The position numbers and the translations under genes are program-made. A stretch of DNA of 64,000 bases from Candidatus Krumholzibacteriota bacterium (GTDB lineage: Bacteria; Krumholzibacteriota; Krumholzibacteriia; LZORAL124-64-63): positions 486,368 to 550,367 of the forward strand of contig JAKLEB010000002.1 in assembly GCA_022711765.1 (NCBI GenBank), given 5' to 3'. Below the pieces are notes generated by a model that saw only the letters and a list, made by a program, of their open reading frames with translations, was not told the DNA's origin and did no database searches. Of the stretch, positions 33,612 through 42,426 are shown piece by piece (the stretch's first letter is position 1; every line of letters begins with the position of its first letter).

Positions 33612-35546
33612 ATGCCTGGTGTGTTCGGATTCATCGCCGCGCCGGGGCAACCGGCGGACACCGCCGCTCGCCACCTCGCCGCGATGAAGGCGGCGCTCGC
33701 CCATCACGAGGTCTACGAGATCCAGTCGTGGGTCGGCGAGGGCGCGGGGCTCGGGGTCGCCTGGCTGCGCGGCGGCCGGGAGCGCCGGCTGGCCGCCGAC
33801 CCTCACCGCGGTCGGGTCGGTGTCCTGGGCGGCTACGTCTACGATTATCCCGGTTCCGCATCCGCCGCCGCCGCGCCCGATCCCCTGGGCTTCCTGCTGG
33901 GCACGCGCGACGACCGCGGCGGTCCGGATCCCCTGGCGCTTTCCGGCTCCTACCACGCGGCGGTGGTCGAACCGCAGGACGGAGCGGCCTGGATCTGGGT
34001 CGACGAATTCGGCTATCGGCACCTCTACTACCACGTCGACGCGGAAGGGCTGATGTTCGCGCCGGAGGCGAAAGCGATCCTCGCCGTCAAGCGCCGGAGC
34101 TGCCACCTCGATCTCGACGGCGTGGCCGACTACCTCAATTACGGCTACGGGCTCGGCGACCGGACCTACCATCGCGAGATCAAGCTGATGCGCCCCGGGA
34201 CGCTGCTCCGCTACGAGGCGGGCGCGCTGACGGTCCTCCAGCCGTTCGGGCCCTTCCGGTACGTCGAGGAGCCCGGCGACGATCCAGCGCCGTATTTCGG
34301 AACCGTCGACGAGGTCTATCCGGATCTCCTGCGGCGCATGGCGCGCGGCCATGCGAACGTCCTCGTGACGCTCACGGGCGGGCTCGACTCGCGCTTCGTG
34401 CTTGGCCAGGCGGTTCGCGCCGGTCTCGCGCCGCGTTGCTTCACCCACGGACAGCGGTGGTGCACCGAGTACAAGCTCGCGAGCCGGCTCGCGGCGGCAG
34501 TCGGCGCGCGTCACGACCTGATCGAGATCGACCCGCTCTGGCTACCCGATTGCGCGCTCGAGTTCGTGCGGTACACCGAAGGGCAGTCCAGCCTGAGGCC
34601 GGCGCTCCTGCTGGGCGTCGGGCGGCAGTATGGACTCCCGCCGACCGAGACCTGCTTCCTCAACGGGATCTTCGGCGGCCCGGTAAATTTCGGGTCCGGA
34701 TACTTCAATGCGCGCGACCTGGACGGCTACGGCGACGACGAACGGCGCGAGCTCGACGTCATGCTCCGGTCGCTGTTCGCCGTCGAGCCGGACAGTCCAT
34801 TCTGGCGCTGCCTGCGGCCGGAATTCCGTGACTACGTGCGCGGCCGGCTGCGTCCGGCCGTCGAGGAGGAGCTGGCGCGCCACCGCCAGGCCGGGCCGCA
34901 TTTCTACCAGCAAAAGGACAGCTTCTTCATTCACAACCGCCTGTTCCGCATGATGAACGCGGTCGACGTCAACCGGTACGGCTGGCACGACCACTTCGCG
35001 CTCGTCGATCGCCGGCTGCTCGCGCTCAGCAAGCGGCTGCCCGCGCGGCTGAAGCTCGGTCGTCGCTTCTTCAGCGAGTACATCCGGCGGCAGCTGCCCG
35101 AGCTCAGCCGCGTGCCGTACAAGTCGACCGGCGTCGATCTGCACTCGCGACCGTCGGCCGGGCGCAAGCGCCGCCTCGCCGTTCGCCACCGCGTGAGCCG
35201 GATCCTGGAACGAGGTTCGCTGGGACTGATCCGAATGTACGATCCCGAGGTCTACCTCCATTACGATCAGTGGTATCGCAAGCACCCGGCGATCCGGGAG
35301 TTCTACCGTTCGATCCTGCTGGATCCGGCCGTCGCGCGGCGCGGGTTCTTCGACCCAGCCTACCTCGAGATCGTGCTGCGCAGGCAGGACCGCGGCGTCG
35401 ATCAGGGCTGGCTGCTGCACAAGCTGCTCGCTCTGGTGATCTATCTCGACGTGATCCTCGGCGCCGACGATCAGCCGGCGCCAGCTGACCGGAGTCTGGA
35501 GGCGGCGCGGGAGGCTCCGATTGCCTCACCGCGGGATTCTTCGTAG
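33612..35546 (+). CDS. Asparagine-synthetase-like protein lacking the glutaminase cysteine
   Basis: 644 residues with an N-terminal glutamine-amidotransferase-like domain (PGVFGFIAAPG) and a C-terminal ATP-pyrophosphatase domain. Residue 2 is Pro, not the catalytic Cys of class II glutaminases, so ammonia release from glutamine is unlikely. The PP-loop LTGGLDSR (254-261) is intact apart from the usual SGGxDS being TGGLDS. A WVDEFGYRHLYYH segment matches AsnB family structure. Such variants occur in exopolysaccharide loci, and lasso-peptide cyclases are another cysteine-less branch. Probable role is ATP-dependent amide bond formation on a carboxylate; substrate unknown. AGGAG lies 5 nt before ATG 33612. 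Confidence 0.82.
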   Translation: MPGVFGFIAAPGQPADTAARHLAAMKAALAHHEVYEIQSWVGEGAGLGVAWLRGGRERRLAADPHRGRVGVLGGYVYDYPGSASAAAAPDPLGFLLGTRDDRGGPDPLALSGSYHAAVVEPQDGAAWIWVDEFGYRHLYYHVDAEGLMFAPEAKAILAVKRRSCHLDLDGVADYLNYGYGLGDRTYHREIKLMRPGTLLRYEAGALTVLQPFGPFRYVEEPGDDPAPYFGTVDEVYPDLLRRMARGHANVLVTLTGGLDSRFVLGQAVRAGLAPRCFTHGQRWCTEYKLASRLAAAVGARHDLIEIDPLWLPDCALEFVRYTEGQSSLRPALLLGVGRQYGLPPTETCFLNGIFGGPVNFGSGYFNARDLDGYGDDERRELDVMLRSLFAVEPDSPFWRCLRPEFRDYVRGRLRPAVEEELARHRQAGPHFYQQKDSFFIHNRLFRMMNAVDVNRYGWHDHFALVDRRLLALSKRLPARLKLGRRFFSEYIRRQLPELSRVPYKSTGVDLHSRPSAGRKRRLAVRHRVSRILERGSLGLIRMYDPEVYLHYDQWYRKHPAIREFYRSILLDPAVARRGFFDPAYLEIVLRRQDRGVDQGWLLHKLLALVIYLDVILGADDQPAPADRSLEAAREAPIASPRDSS

Positions 35547-35761
35547 ATTGTCCATCGCGGTTGTGCGGATTGCCCGAACCGCTCTCGAAACACCCGGTTG
35601 ACCGCAGACCAACCCGCCTTGCGACAAGCACTTGCGTGCACTGAGCGTAACGCGACGACGGCGGTATGGTAATTGCTGAGGGGGAGCTGGCCGATGCCTT
35701 GACGATCCGTCATACGCACCGCCGGCGGGAGCGGTCTTCGTTATTCCAAGGTGGGACAGGC

Positions 35762-36958
35762 ATGTCAATCAAGCGTGTGTACTCGGTCCTCACGGTCGCG
35801 ACGGTCCTGGCTGTCGCCCTCGTGGGACAGGCGCCGGCGCAGAGCATCGATGACGTGGCGGGCGTCGTGTCGAACGGCAACTCGATCACCATCCACGGCA
35901 GCGGTTTCGGCGACCGCGATCACCAGCAGCCGTACTGCTGGGAAGACTTCGAGGGGGCGAGCTGCCAGCTGGACACCACCGCGAACAACGTCGGGCTCTA
36001 CCAGGGGCGGTTGTCGCAGCTGCAGGCGTACTCCGGCAACCAGTCGATCGAACTGCGCCACGGCGACCCGGACATCGAGACGGAGTCGCCCGCGGAGCGG
36101 CAGGGCTGGGCGTACTACCGGTTCCCGCGCGAACTCCAGGGCGGCGACGAGATCTTCATGATGTTCTGGGAACGCTGGAGCTGGGGCTGCTGGTGGTGCG
36201 ACGATCCGGAGAACTCCCAGTGGGAGGGGCCGGCGACCCAGAGCTACCAGATCAAGAACTGGCGCGTGTCGTCCGGCTCGCACTACGTCACGCCGCCGGA
36301 CATCGTCCACACGGCCCAGAGCGACTGCAACGACTGGGGCACCCCCGAATTCACCCCGCGGTACCTCTGCACCGACATCAACGTGACGACCTGGTACTCC
36401 CGGGTCTTCGCGGACGGCAACGGCGGCTACGAGCATACCCTCCCGCACCACACGTGGATCCTGTGGGAGGTGATGATCCGCCAGTCCTCGCCGGGCGTGA
36501 ACGACGGCGCCAACATCGTGTGGATCGCGCGCAACGGGAAATCGGCGAGGATCGTCAACGAGACCAACGCGACGACCCACCAGCCCGGGCAGCCCGGTTT
36601 CAACAAGGTCTCGCTCGGCGACTGGATCGACAGCTTCGGCCGCAGCACCACGCAGTACTACGACGACTTCTACTTCGACATGGGCTGGCAACGCGTGGTG
36701 ATCGGAGACCGTCCGACCTGGGACGCCTGCACGGTCCGCGACATCCAGCCGTACACGACCTGGACCGACGACACCATCGTCGTGACGGTCAACACGCCGT
36801 CCTTCCAGGACGGCCAGCAGGGCTACCTGTACTACGTCGGTCCCAACGGCTCGCCCGCCGACATGGAGCCGGTCACGATCACGGCCGGCGGCGGGGGCGA
36901 CGACGACGGACCTCCGGGAGCGCCGTCGCCGGTCGTGATGACCCCGAACGGTCCCTGA
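35762..36958 (+). CDS. Secreted protein with IPT/TIG-like segment, function unknown
   Basis: 398 residues. A signal peptide ends near GQAPAQS. Immediately after, VAGVVSNGNSITIHGSGFG is typical of the end of an IPT/TIG-type strand pattern, and WTDDTIVVTVNTPSF near residue 345 repeats it. The body is rich in Trp, Tyr and Asp (FWERWSWGCWWCDDPEN), as seen in jelly-roll or carbohydrate-binding folds. The tail is GGGGDDDGPPGAPSP, a flexible linker. It may bind or cut the locus polysaccharide, but I do not recognise the family. AAGGTGGGACAGG precedes the ATG. The 215-bp gap before it shows no convincing promoter beyond TATGGT at 35664-35669. Confidence 0.72.
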   Translation: MSIKRVYSVLTVATVLAVALVGQAPAQSIDDVAGVVSNGNSITIHGSGFGDRDHQQPYCWEDFEGASCQLDTTANNVGLYQGRLSQLQAYSGNQSIELRHGDPDIETESPAERQGWAYYRFPRELQGGDEIFMMFWERWSWGCWWCDDPENSQWEGPATQSYQIKNWRVSSGSHYVTPPDIVHTAQSDCNDWGTPEFTPRYLCTDINVTTWYSRVFADGNGGYEHTLPHHTWILWEVMIRQSSPGVNDGANIVWIARNGKSARIVNETNATTHQPGQPGFNKVSLGDWIDSFGRSTTQYYDDFYFDMGWQRVVIGDRPTWDACTVRDIQPYTTWTDDTIVVTVNTPSFQDGQQGYLYYVGPNGSPADMEPVTITAGGGGDDDGPPGAPSPVVMTPNGP

Positions 36959-36998
36959 CCGCCCGGTCCGCCACCCGACCGGACACGATTCGCCACCA

Positions 36999-37025
36999 CG
37001 ACGGCCGCCGCCCAGGCGGCCGTCG
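36999..37025. terminator. Hairpin between convergent genes
   Basis: An 11-bp perfect stem (36999-37009 with 37015-37025) around loop GCCCA, followed on the plus strand by a pyrimidine-rich stretch (CTCCGTCTCCTTCC). It lies between the secreted-protein gene and the convergent sulfotransferase gene and may serve both. Confidence 0.5.
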
Positions 37026-37058
37026 CTCCGTCTCCTTCCGGTCAGCGTCCCGCGCGGA

Positions 37059-37982
37059 TCAACCCCGGGAGGAGTCCAGGCGCCAGCCTGGATAGTGGCG
37101 GTCCATCACCCCGCCGCAAATCGTCTCGAACTGGCGCTCCTGCTCTGCGGTCCACTCGGTGAAGGTCGTGGAGGGCTGCTTGCCGCGATTGGAGTGCGGC
37201 AGCTCGCGGCCGCGGTTGACGATGCCGGCCGCGGCGCAGAACGCGTCCAGGTGCGCGGGGTCGGCGGTGAGGTCCTCGAGCCGGAACACGGCGTGGGCGA
37301 CCTTCGCCACCTCGGTGTTGGCGTCGCGCCAGAGGCGGCAGCACTTCTCGAACTGCGTGCCCTCGTAGGCCGGTTTGATCCGGTTCCAGGGGTTGTCGTT
37401 CCCGTACCAGTTCCGGTTCAGGCCCGACTGCACCACGCGCCGCCCGTCGCGGATCACGAGGAGGACCTTGTCGGCGCGGAGCAACTGCGGATAGAGGCTG
37501 TAGTATGGCGCGGTCTCGACGTTGTGCAGCGCGCCGCGCTGCTGGAGCAGCGCCAGCTCGAAGTCGCGGTCGGCCAGGGCGGGCACGACCCACTCGCTGA
37601 GCGGCTCGTGCCGCGCGACGACCGGCTCGCCGTCGACGAAGGACAGGCCGTCGAGGAAGTGGGCGAGCGTCTTGGTCCCCGACCGCCCCGAACCGGTGAT
37701 GATCACGCGCAGGCCGCGCGTGCGGGGGGTCACGGTCAGCTCCTCGGGAGCGTGGCGAACGCGGTGCCAGGGCCGCCGGTAGCTCACCCGGACCTCGTAG
37801 TGTCGATCCGGGTCCAGCCCGGGCACCTCCAGCCGGTCGCGGTCGGCGGGAAACGGCAGCTTCAGCAGCTCGCCGTTGCCTTGCGGCCTGACCCTGACCT
37901 CCAGGTCACGCTTCCAGTTGCGCCCCAGCTTGAACAGGTGCAGGCTGCCGTCGGTGGTCAGGAACTCTATCTTGCCCGGCAT
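37059..37982 (-). CDS. Sulfotransferase family protein
   Basis: 307 residues. The PAPS 5'-phosphosulfate loop is GSGRSGTK at 97-104, after an unusual about 90-residue N-terminal beta-rich domain (residues 1-85, with HYEVRVSYRRPW). Further on, VLLVIRDGRRVVQSGL matches the 3'-phosphate-binding motif (IRDPRxxxxS-like). It should transfer sulfate from PAPS to a glycan hydroxyl. AAGGGGA lies 7 nt before ATG 37982. The 177-bp gap to the divergent GNAT gene shows no clear promoter. Confidence 0.85.
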   Translation of the reverse strand: MPGKIEFLTTDGSLHLFKLGRNWKRDLEVRVRPQGNGELLKLPFPADRDRLEVPGLDPDRHYEVRVSYRRPWHRVRHAPEELTVTPRTRGLRVIITGSGRSGTKTLAHFLDGLSFVDGEPVVARHEPLSEWVVPALADRDFELALLQQRGALHNVETAPYYSLYPQLLRADKVLLVIRDGRRVVQSGLNRNWYGNDNPWNRIKPAYEGTQFEKCCRLWRDANTEVAKVAHAVFRLEDLTADPAHLDAFCAAAGIVNRGRELPHSNRGKQPSTTFTEWTAEQERQFETICGGVMDRHYPGWRLDSSRG

Positions 37983-38159
37983 GTCGGGTCCCCTTCGTCT
38001 GCGCGGGGGCCGGGCGGCGCGTCGCCCCGGGGCCGCGGCATCCGACCGGTCCAGGGTCGTCGGAATCACGGCGACATGGTCGCGGCGCCGCCGGGATTTC
38101 GCAAGGGTCGGGCAGATCGCCGCCGGGATCGGCGAGTGGAGGCGAAAGGACGGTCACCG

Positions 38160-39131
38160 ATGAACGGATGCCGCGCGTATCAGGACGCCGACCGCGAGGC
38201 CTGCCTCGGACTGCTGCGCCGCGGCCACGATCCCCGCTTCAGCGAGGAACGCTTCCGGTGGCTGCACGAGGAGGGGCCGGGCGGGCGATCGCACGCGGTC
38301 GTCTTCGAGTCCGACGGCCGGGTCGTCGGGCTCTACGCCGTCCTGCCGCGCCCGGCGGTGCTCGACGGTCGTCCGATCGTCGCCGGCCGCGACGTGGACC
38401 CGGTCGTGGATCCCGCCTGGCGGGGCCGCGGGCTGTTCACGCGCATGCTGGAATGGATGCTGGCCCACGGCGACGGCGTCGACGTCTACTACAACTTCGC
38501 GAACGCGGCGTCGGCGCCCGGTTTCCTCAAGCGGGGCTGGTCCGTGACCGATACGCTCGTGGACCACGCCGCGCAACTTGGCTACCGCCGGCTGGCGAGC
38601 CGCGAGGGGCTGTTGTGGGCGGCGAGCCGGCTCGTCCTGCCGCACGGCGACCGCGCCGGCATCGATGAGCTGGCTCCGGCCGAGATCGCCGCCCTGCCGG
38701 CTCCGCTCGCTCCCGCCGGCCGCCGGTTCGCGGTGGACCGGACCGCCGCGTTCCTGACCTGGCGTTACTGCCGGTCGCCGCTCCAGCGCTACCGCGTGTT
38801 CGCCCGCCGGGATGCCGCCGGGATCCGGGATCTCCTGGTCGTCCGGGTGGACGCCGAACGCCGGCGGCTCTTCCTGGTGGACCTGGTGGTCTACCGCCCG
38901 GACGGCGGGCGCTTCGCCGCGTACCTGCCCCGGCTCGCCGCCGACCTGGACGTCGGCTGGGCGGGCGTCTGGTCGACCTGTCCGGCCGCCTGGCGCCGCG
39001 GCTTCCTGCGCAGCCCGCGGGCACGGGGATTGCCGCTGCTGGTCCGCTTCGCGCCGGGGCGCGAGCGCCTCGCCGCCGGCCTCGGCCGCGGCGATTGCCA
39101 CGTGACCTACGGCGACGTCGAGGTGAACTGA
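38160..39131 (+). CDS. GNAT-family acetyltransferase
   Basis: 323 residues. The acetyl-CoA-binding motif A is visible: DPVVDPAWRGRGLFTRML (Q/R-x-x-G-x-G variant). The second half repeats a GNAT-like arrangement (AAFLTWRYCRSPLQRYRVFARR) seen in GNATs of polysaccharide loci. Substrate probably an amino sugar. AAAGGA lies 9 nt before ATG 38160. Its 3' end overlaps the convergent deacetylase gene by 25 bp. Confidence 0.8.
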   Translation: MNGCRAYQDADREACLGLLRRGHDPRFSEERFRWLHEEGPGGRSHAVVFESDGRVVGLYAVLPRPAVLDGRPIVAGRDVDPVVDPAWRGRGLFTRMLEWMLAHGDGVDVYYNFANAASAPGFLKRGWSVTDTLVDHAAQLGYRRLASREGLLWAASRLVLPHGDRAGIDELAPAEIAALPAPLAPAGRRFAVDRTAAFLTWRYCRSPLQRYRVFARRDAAGIRDLLVVRVDAERRRLFLVDLVVYRPDGGRFAAYLPRLAADLDVGWAGVWSTCPAAWRRGFLRSPRARGLPLLVRFAPGRERLAAGLGRGDCHVTYGDVEVN

Positions 39132-40102
39132 CCGGTGGGGGCGCCGAACCGCCGCCACCAGTTCCAGAGATCGCCGGCGAGCCAGGCGCCGCCGCGGACC
39201 GGTCCCGGCAAGCGGGGGACGGCGAAGGGGTCGCCCCGGGCCGACCAGTAGCCGGCGATCGTGGACAGCGCGCCAGCATAGCCCGCGCGGCGAGTCAGCT
39301 CGCGGACGGTCGCGTCGAGATCCCCGTTGGGATAGACGAAGTAGTCGACCTGGCGGCCGAGGCGCGCCGCGAGGAGGGCGCGGGAATCCTCGATCTCGCG
39401 CCGCGCTTCGGCGACCGGCAGCGTGGTCAGGATCGCGTGGTTGACCGTGTGCGAGCCGAACGTCACCCCCTGGTCCTGCAACTCGCGGACCTGATCCCAG
39501 GTCAGCGGCGCGTAGAGGGTCGGCGGCACGGAGGGCAGGACCGTGGCCAGGCCCCGTTCCAGCGTGGCGGTGAGCTCGAGCCGGCCGGCGTGGTCGAGGC
39601 GGCGGCCGATCTCGTAGACTGAAAGGAGAGCGGCCATCAGGCCGGCGTGGCCGGTCGTGTCGAGCGTCAGGTCCCGGCCGCGCCACGGCACGCGATACCG
39701 GGCCGCCGGCGCCGTGCGGAGCAGGTAGATGTTCCGGTCCTGCCACATCCAGCCGCCGTCGTCGATGAATCCGGTCGGCAGGAAGACGGCGGCCGTCAGA
39801 CCCCGCGAGCGGAGCTCCGGCCAGGCGACATCGGCGAAGCTGCGGTAGCCGTCGTCGACGGTGATCGAGATCAGCCGTCTTCGCCCCGGCGCTCCGCCGA
39901 GCGCCTCGGCCAACGGGACCACGTGGAAGTGCCGGACGAGGTAGTCGAGCTGCTGCGCGAAGTCGCGGCGCGCGAGGCCGCTCTCGCCCGGAGCCGTCGC
40001 GAAGCGGTGGTACATCAGGATCGCCGCCTCGAACGGCAGGCGGCCGGCGAGTCCCGCCCGTGCGATCAGCCAGCGCCGCGCCGCCGCCGCCATCGCCTTC
40101 AT
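39107..40102 (-). CDS. Polysaccharide deacetylase (NodB-fold, CE4), second copy
   Basis: 331 residues. Opens with EAAILMYHRFAT, then the NodB motif 1 as ITVDDGYRSF, motif 2 as FGSHTVNHAILT with the His pair, and YPNGDLD as motif 3. It should remove N-acetyl groups from a surface glycan. No clear signal peptide. ATG 40102 overlaps the upstream glycosyltransferase stop by 4 bp, so the two are coupled; ATG 40093 is a second option. Related in layout to the deacetylase at 15983. Confidence 0.87.
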   Translation of the reverse strand: MKAMAAAARRWLIARAGLAGRLPFEAAILMYHRFATAPGESGLARRDFAQQLDYLVRHFHVVPLAEALGGAPGRRRLISITVDDGYRSFADVAWPELRSRGLTAAVFLPTGFIDDGGWMWQDRNIYLLRTAPAARYRVPWRGRDLTLDTTGHAGLMAALLSVYEIGRRLDHAGRLELTATLERGLATVLPSVPPTLYAPLTWDQVRELQDQGVTFGSHTVNHAILTTLPVAEARREIEDSRALLAARLGRQVDYFVYPNGDLDATVRELTRRAGYAGALSTIAGYWSARGDPFAVPRLPGPVRGGAWLAGDLWNWWRRFGAPTGQFTSTSP

Positions 40103-41403
40103 GCCGGCGTCCCCGCGGCGCGGTCCAGGATCCCGGCCAGGCGGCTCGCCAGGGACTCCTGCCGCAGCTGGCCCACGACCGCGTCCAGGTTGCGGTGCGG
40201 CACGGCGTGCCCCAGCTGATGCTTGGCCTGCCAGTGTCGCTCGAGAGCATCGGCGAACGCGGCCGGGTCGCAGCCGGCGACGACCGCGGCGGCCCCGGCG
40301 GCGCGCAACAGGCCGGCGGCTTCCCCCTCGACCGTGTGCGCGAGGACCGGCCGGTGGATCGCCAGGTACTCGAAGAGCTTCGATGGCAGCCAACCGGCCG
40401 GCGTCAAGGTCGTGTCGCCCATCGCGAGCAGCAGCAGGTCGGCGGCGCGGCAGCGCGCGATGGCCTCGGCGTGCGGCACGTGGCCGGTCATCTCGCAGAC
40501 CGGCTCCAGTCCGTTGTCGGCGACCGCGCGGCGAGTCGCGCCGTCGGGAGTGCCGACGAAGACGAGGCGGAACTGGGCGGCGCGCTCGGGGTGGGTGTCG
40601 AGCCAGCGCCGCATCCCGGCCAGCGCGGCGAAGGGCTGCCGGCGCGCGTAGAGCGAACCCAGATGGACGACCGTCAGGCCGGTCGGGGCGACCCCCGGGT
40701 CGGGCGCGGCCGCGAACGCTTCTTCGTCGAAGCCGTTGTGCAGGGTGACGAACCGGTCGGCCGGAACCCCGGGGCACCGGGCGCGCAGGTTCGCGCTGTA
40801 GGTGTCGCTCGTGCTGATCGCCACCGCGGCCTGGGCGCAGACCTGCCGCTCGGCGCGGCGCTCCCAGCGGCTACGCCAGGCCGACATGGGGCCGCGGTCG
40901 ATCTCGGTCCAGGGGTCGCGGAAGTCGATGACGAGCGGCCGGCGAGCGCGGCGCGCCAGACTCGCGGCGCCGAGGAGGCTCGACCAGGGCGGCGCGGTCA
41001 CGACCACGACGTCGACGCCGAGCTCGCGGGCGAGCCGGCAGCCGGCCGGCACCATGGTCCGCCGCCAGAAGACCTGGGGGTCCGGCGTGGCGAGCGGCTC
41101 GAGCGCGGGCGCCAGGCAACGCAATGCGGCGCGCCGCAGGACGCCGGGCGAACGGTCGGGCGGGTTGAGGCGGTACCACGGCTCGCTCACGGGCGTGCGG
41201 ACGACCGGCACGTCCGGCGGCAGGCTCTCGAGCAGCGTGCCGTCGCGCCGCGCCGGTTCCCGGTCGACCGTGAGCACCGCGCACGACCAGGCGCTCACGC
41301 GCGGCAGCCAGCGGCACCAGCGGAGGGGCCGCATGGAACCCACCGCCCCGTTCGGGGGGAATGCGTAGGTCACGATGAGGGCGGTGCGGCGCTGTCCGGT
41401 CAT
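40099..41403 (-). CDS. Family GT4-like glycosyltransferase
   Basis: 434 residues. N-terminal glycine/proline loop YAFPPNGAVGSMR is typical of GT4 (WcaI/FucNAc-type) enzymes. The acceptor domain has VVTAPPWSSLLGA; the donor domain has VVHLGSLYARRQPFAAL and TPAGWLPSKLFEYLAIHRPVLAH, with the E residue of the E-x7-E type. Start ATG 41403 has a strong promoter 30 bp upstream but only a close GGAG, 1 nt from the ATG, so initiation may be inefficient or start elsewhere. First gene of a two-gene unit with the deacetylase. Confidence 0.87.
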   Translation of the reverse strand: MTGQRRTALIVTYAFPPNGAVGSMRPLRWCRWLPRVSAWSCAVLTVDREPARRDGTLLESLPPDVPVVRTPVSEPWYRLNPPDRSPGVLRRAALRCLAPALEPLATPDPQVFWRRTMVPAGCRLARELGVDVVVVTAPPWSSLLGAASLARRARRPLVIDFRDPWTEIDRGPMSAWRSRWERRAERQVCAQAAVAISTSDTYSANLRARCPGVPADRFVTLHNGFDEEAFAAAPDPGVAPTGLTVVHLGSLYARRQPFAALAGMRRWLDTHPERAAQFRLVFVGTPDGATRRAVADNGLEPVCEMTGHVPHAEAIARCRAADLLLLAMGDTTLTPAGWLPSKLFEYLAIHRPVLAHTVEGEAAGLLRAAGAAAVVAGCDPAAFADALERHWQAKHQLGHAVPHRNLDAVVGQLRQESLASRLAGILDRAAGTPA

Positions 41404-41433
41404 GCTCCATCCGGCGTTGGAAAGCCGCCCGCA

Positions 41434-41462
41434 TATATAACACAACTGGCGACGCGCCCCAA
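41434..41462 (-). promoter_or_regulatory. Promoter for the glycosyltransferase-deacetylase unit
   Basis: Minus strand: TTGGGG (41462-41457), 17-nt spacer, TATATA (41439-41434), 30 bp before the ATG at 41403. The leader is predicted to be only about 25 nt. Confidence 0.6.
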
Positions 41463-41584
41463 CCTCCCGGCCGGAGCCGGCCCTCGCGAATCGCGTGACT
41501 CCGTGTATCGTGTAGCGCATTCTCGCGGCGAAGGACACCGGGGGAGTTCGGCGCGGGGACACGGGCGGCGCGGCAGGAGGCGAC

Positions 41585-42316
41585 ATGACCGATCGGCGCA
41601 AGGTGCTCGGTATCATCGGCGGAATGGGCTCGGTCGCGGCCGCGCACTTCTTCCAGCGGCTCGTCGCGCTCACGCCGGCCAGCCGGGACCAGGACTACCT
41701 GGAGGTCGTCCTGCACAACAACAACCACGTGCCGGACCGCACGGCCGCCTTGCTCGGCCACGGGACCGATCCGCGGCCCGAGCTGCTGCGCTCGTGCCGG
41801 TTGCTCGACGAGGCCGGCGCCGACGTCATCGTGATCGCCTGCATCACGAGCCACGCGTTCCTGCCCGATCTGGCGGCGGCGACCCGTGCCACCATCGTCG
41901 ACGGGATCGCCGAGACGGCCGCCTACTGCCGGCGCACCTGGCCCGAGCGCAGGCGGGCCGGCATCCTCGCCACGACGGGGTCCCTCGAGAGCGGGATCTT
42001 CCACCGCGCGCTGGCCGCCGCCGGGCTCGAATCCCTGAATTTCACGGGGCCGGACCAGACCCATCACTTCATGGAGGCCGTCTACAGCGAGTGGGGCGTC
42101 AAGGCGGGCCACACGGGCGGTCAAGCTCGCGAGCGCCTGGTCGGAGCGGGCCGGGAACTCGTTGCGCGCGGCGCCGAGCTCGTGATCGCCGGCTGCACCG
42201 AGGTGCCGGTCGTGGTTCACCCCGAGGACCTGCCGGTACCGCTGGTCGACGTCACCGACATCCTCGTGCGGCGGGCGATCGAGCTCTGCCACCCCGACGG
42301 CGCCGCCGGCAGCTGA
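41585..42316 (+). CDS. Aspartate/glutamate racemase family protein
   Basis: 243 residues, normal for the family. It starts LGIIGGMGSVAAAHFF. The two active-site cysteines are in VIACITSHAF and IAGCTEVPVV. It should racemise L-Asp or L-Glu without cofactor; the neighbouring ddl gene suggests a cell-wall role such as D-Glu supply, but MurI itself has a different pattern at the first Cys (ACNTA), so substrate is open. AGGAGG lies 5 nt before ATG 41585. 110 bp separate it from ddl, which has its own promoter. Confidence 0.87.
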   Translation: MTDRRKVLGIIGGMGSVAAAHFFQRLVALTPASRDQDYLEVVLHNNNHVPDRTAALLGHGTDPRPELLRSCRLLDEAGADVIVIACITSHAFLPDLAAATRATIVDGIAETAAYCRRTWPERRRAGILATTGSLESGIFHRALAAAGLESLNFTGPDQTHHFMEAVYSEWGVKAGHTGGQARERLVGAGRELVARGAELVIAGCTEVPVVVHPEDLPVPLVDVTDILVRRAIELCHPDGAAGS

Positions 42317-42336
42317 CGGGCGGCCGTCGCTTCCCC

Positions 42337-42366
42337 TTGTCGGGGCTCCGGCTGGCGGACTAAGAT
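42337..42366 (+). promoter_or_regulatory. Promoter for ddl-cysS
   Basis: TTGTCG (42337-42342), 18-nt spacer, TAAGAT (42361-42366), 60 bp before the ddl start. Confidence 0.5.
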
Positions 42367-42426
42367 GTCGCCTCGCCGGCAGTCCCGCCGGACGATCGCG
42401 GCGACCCAGCCAATCCGGGAGCGGTC

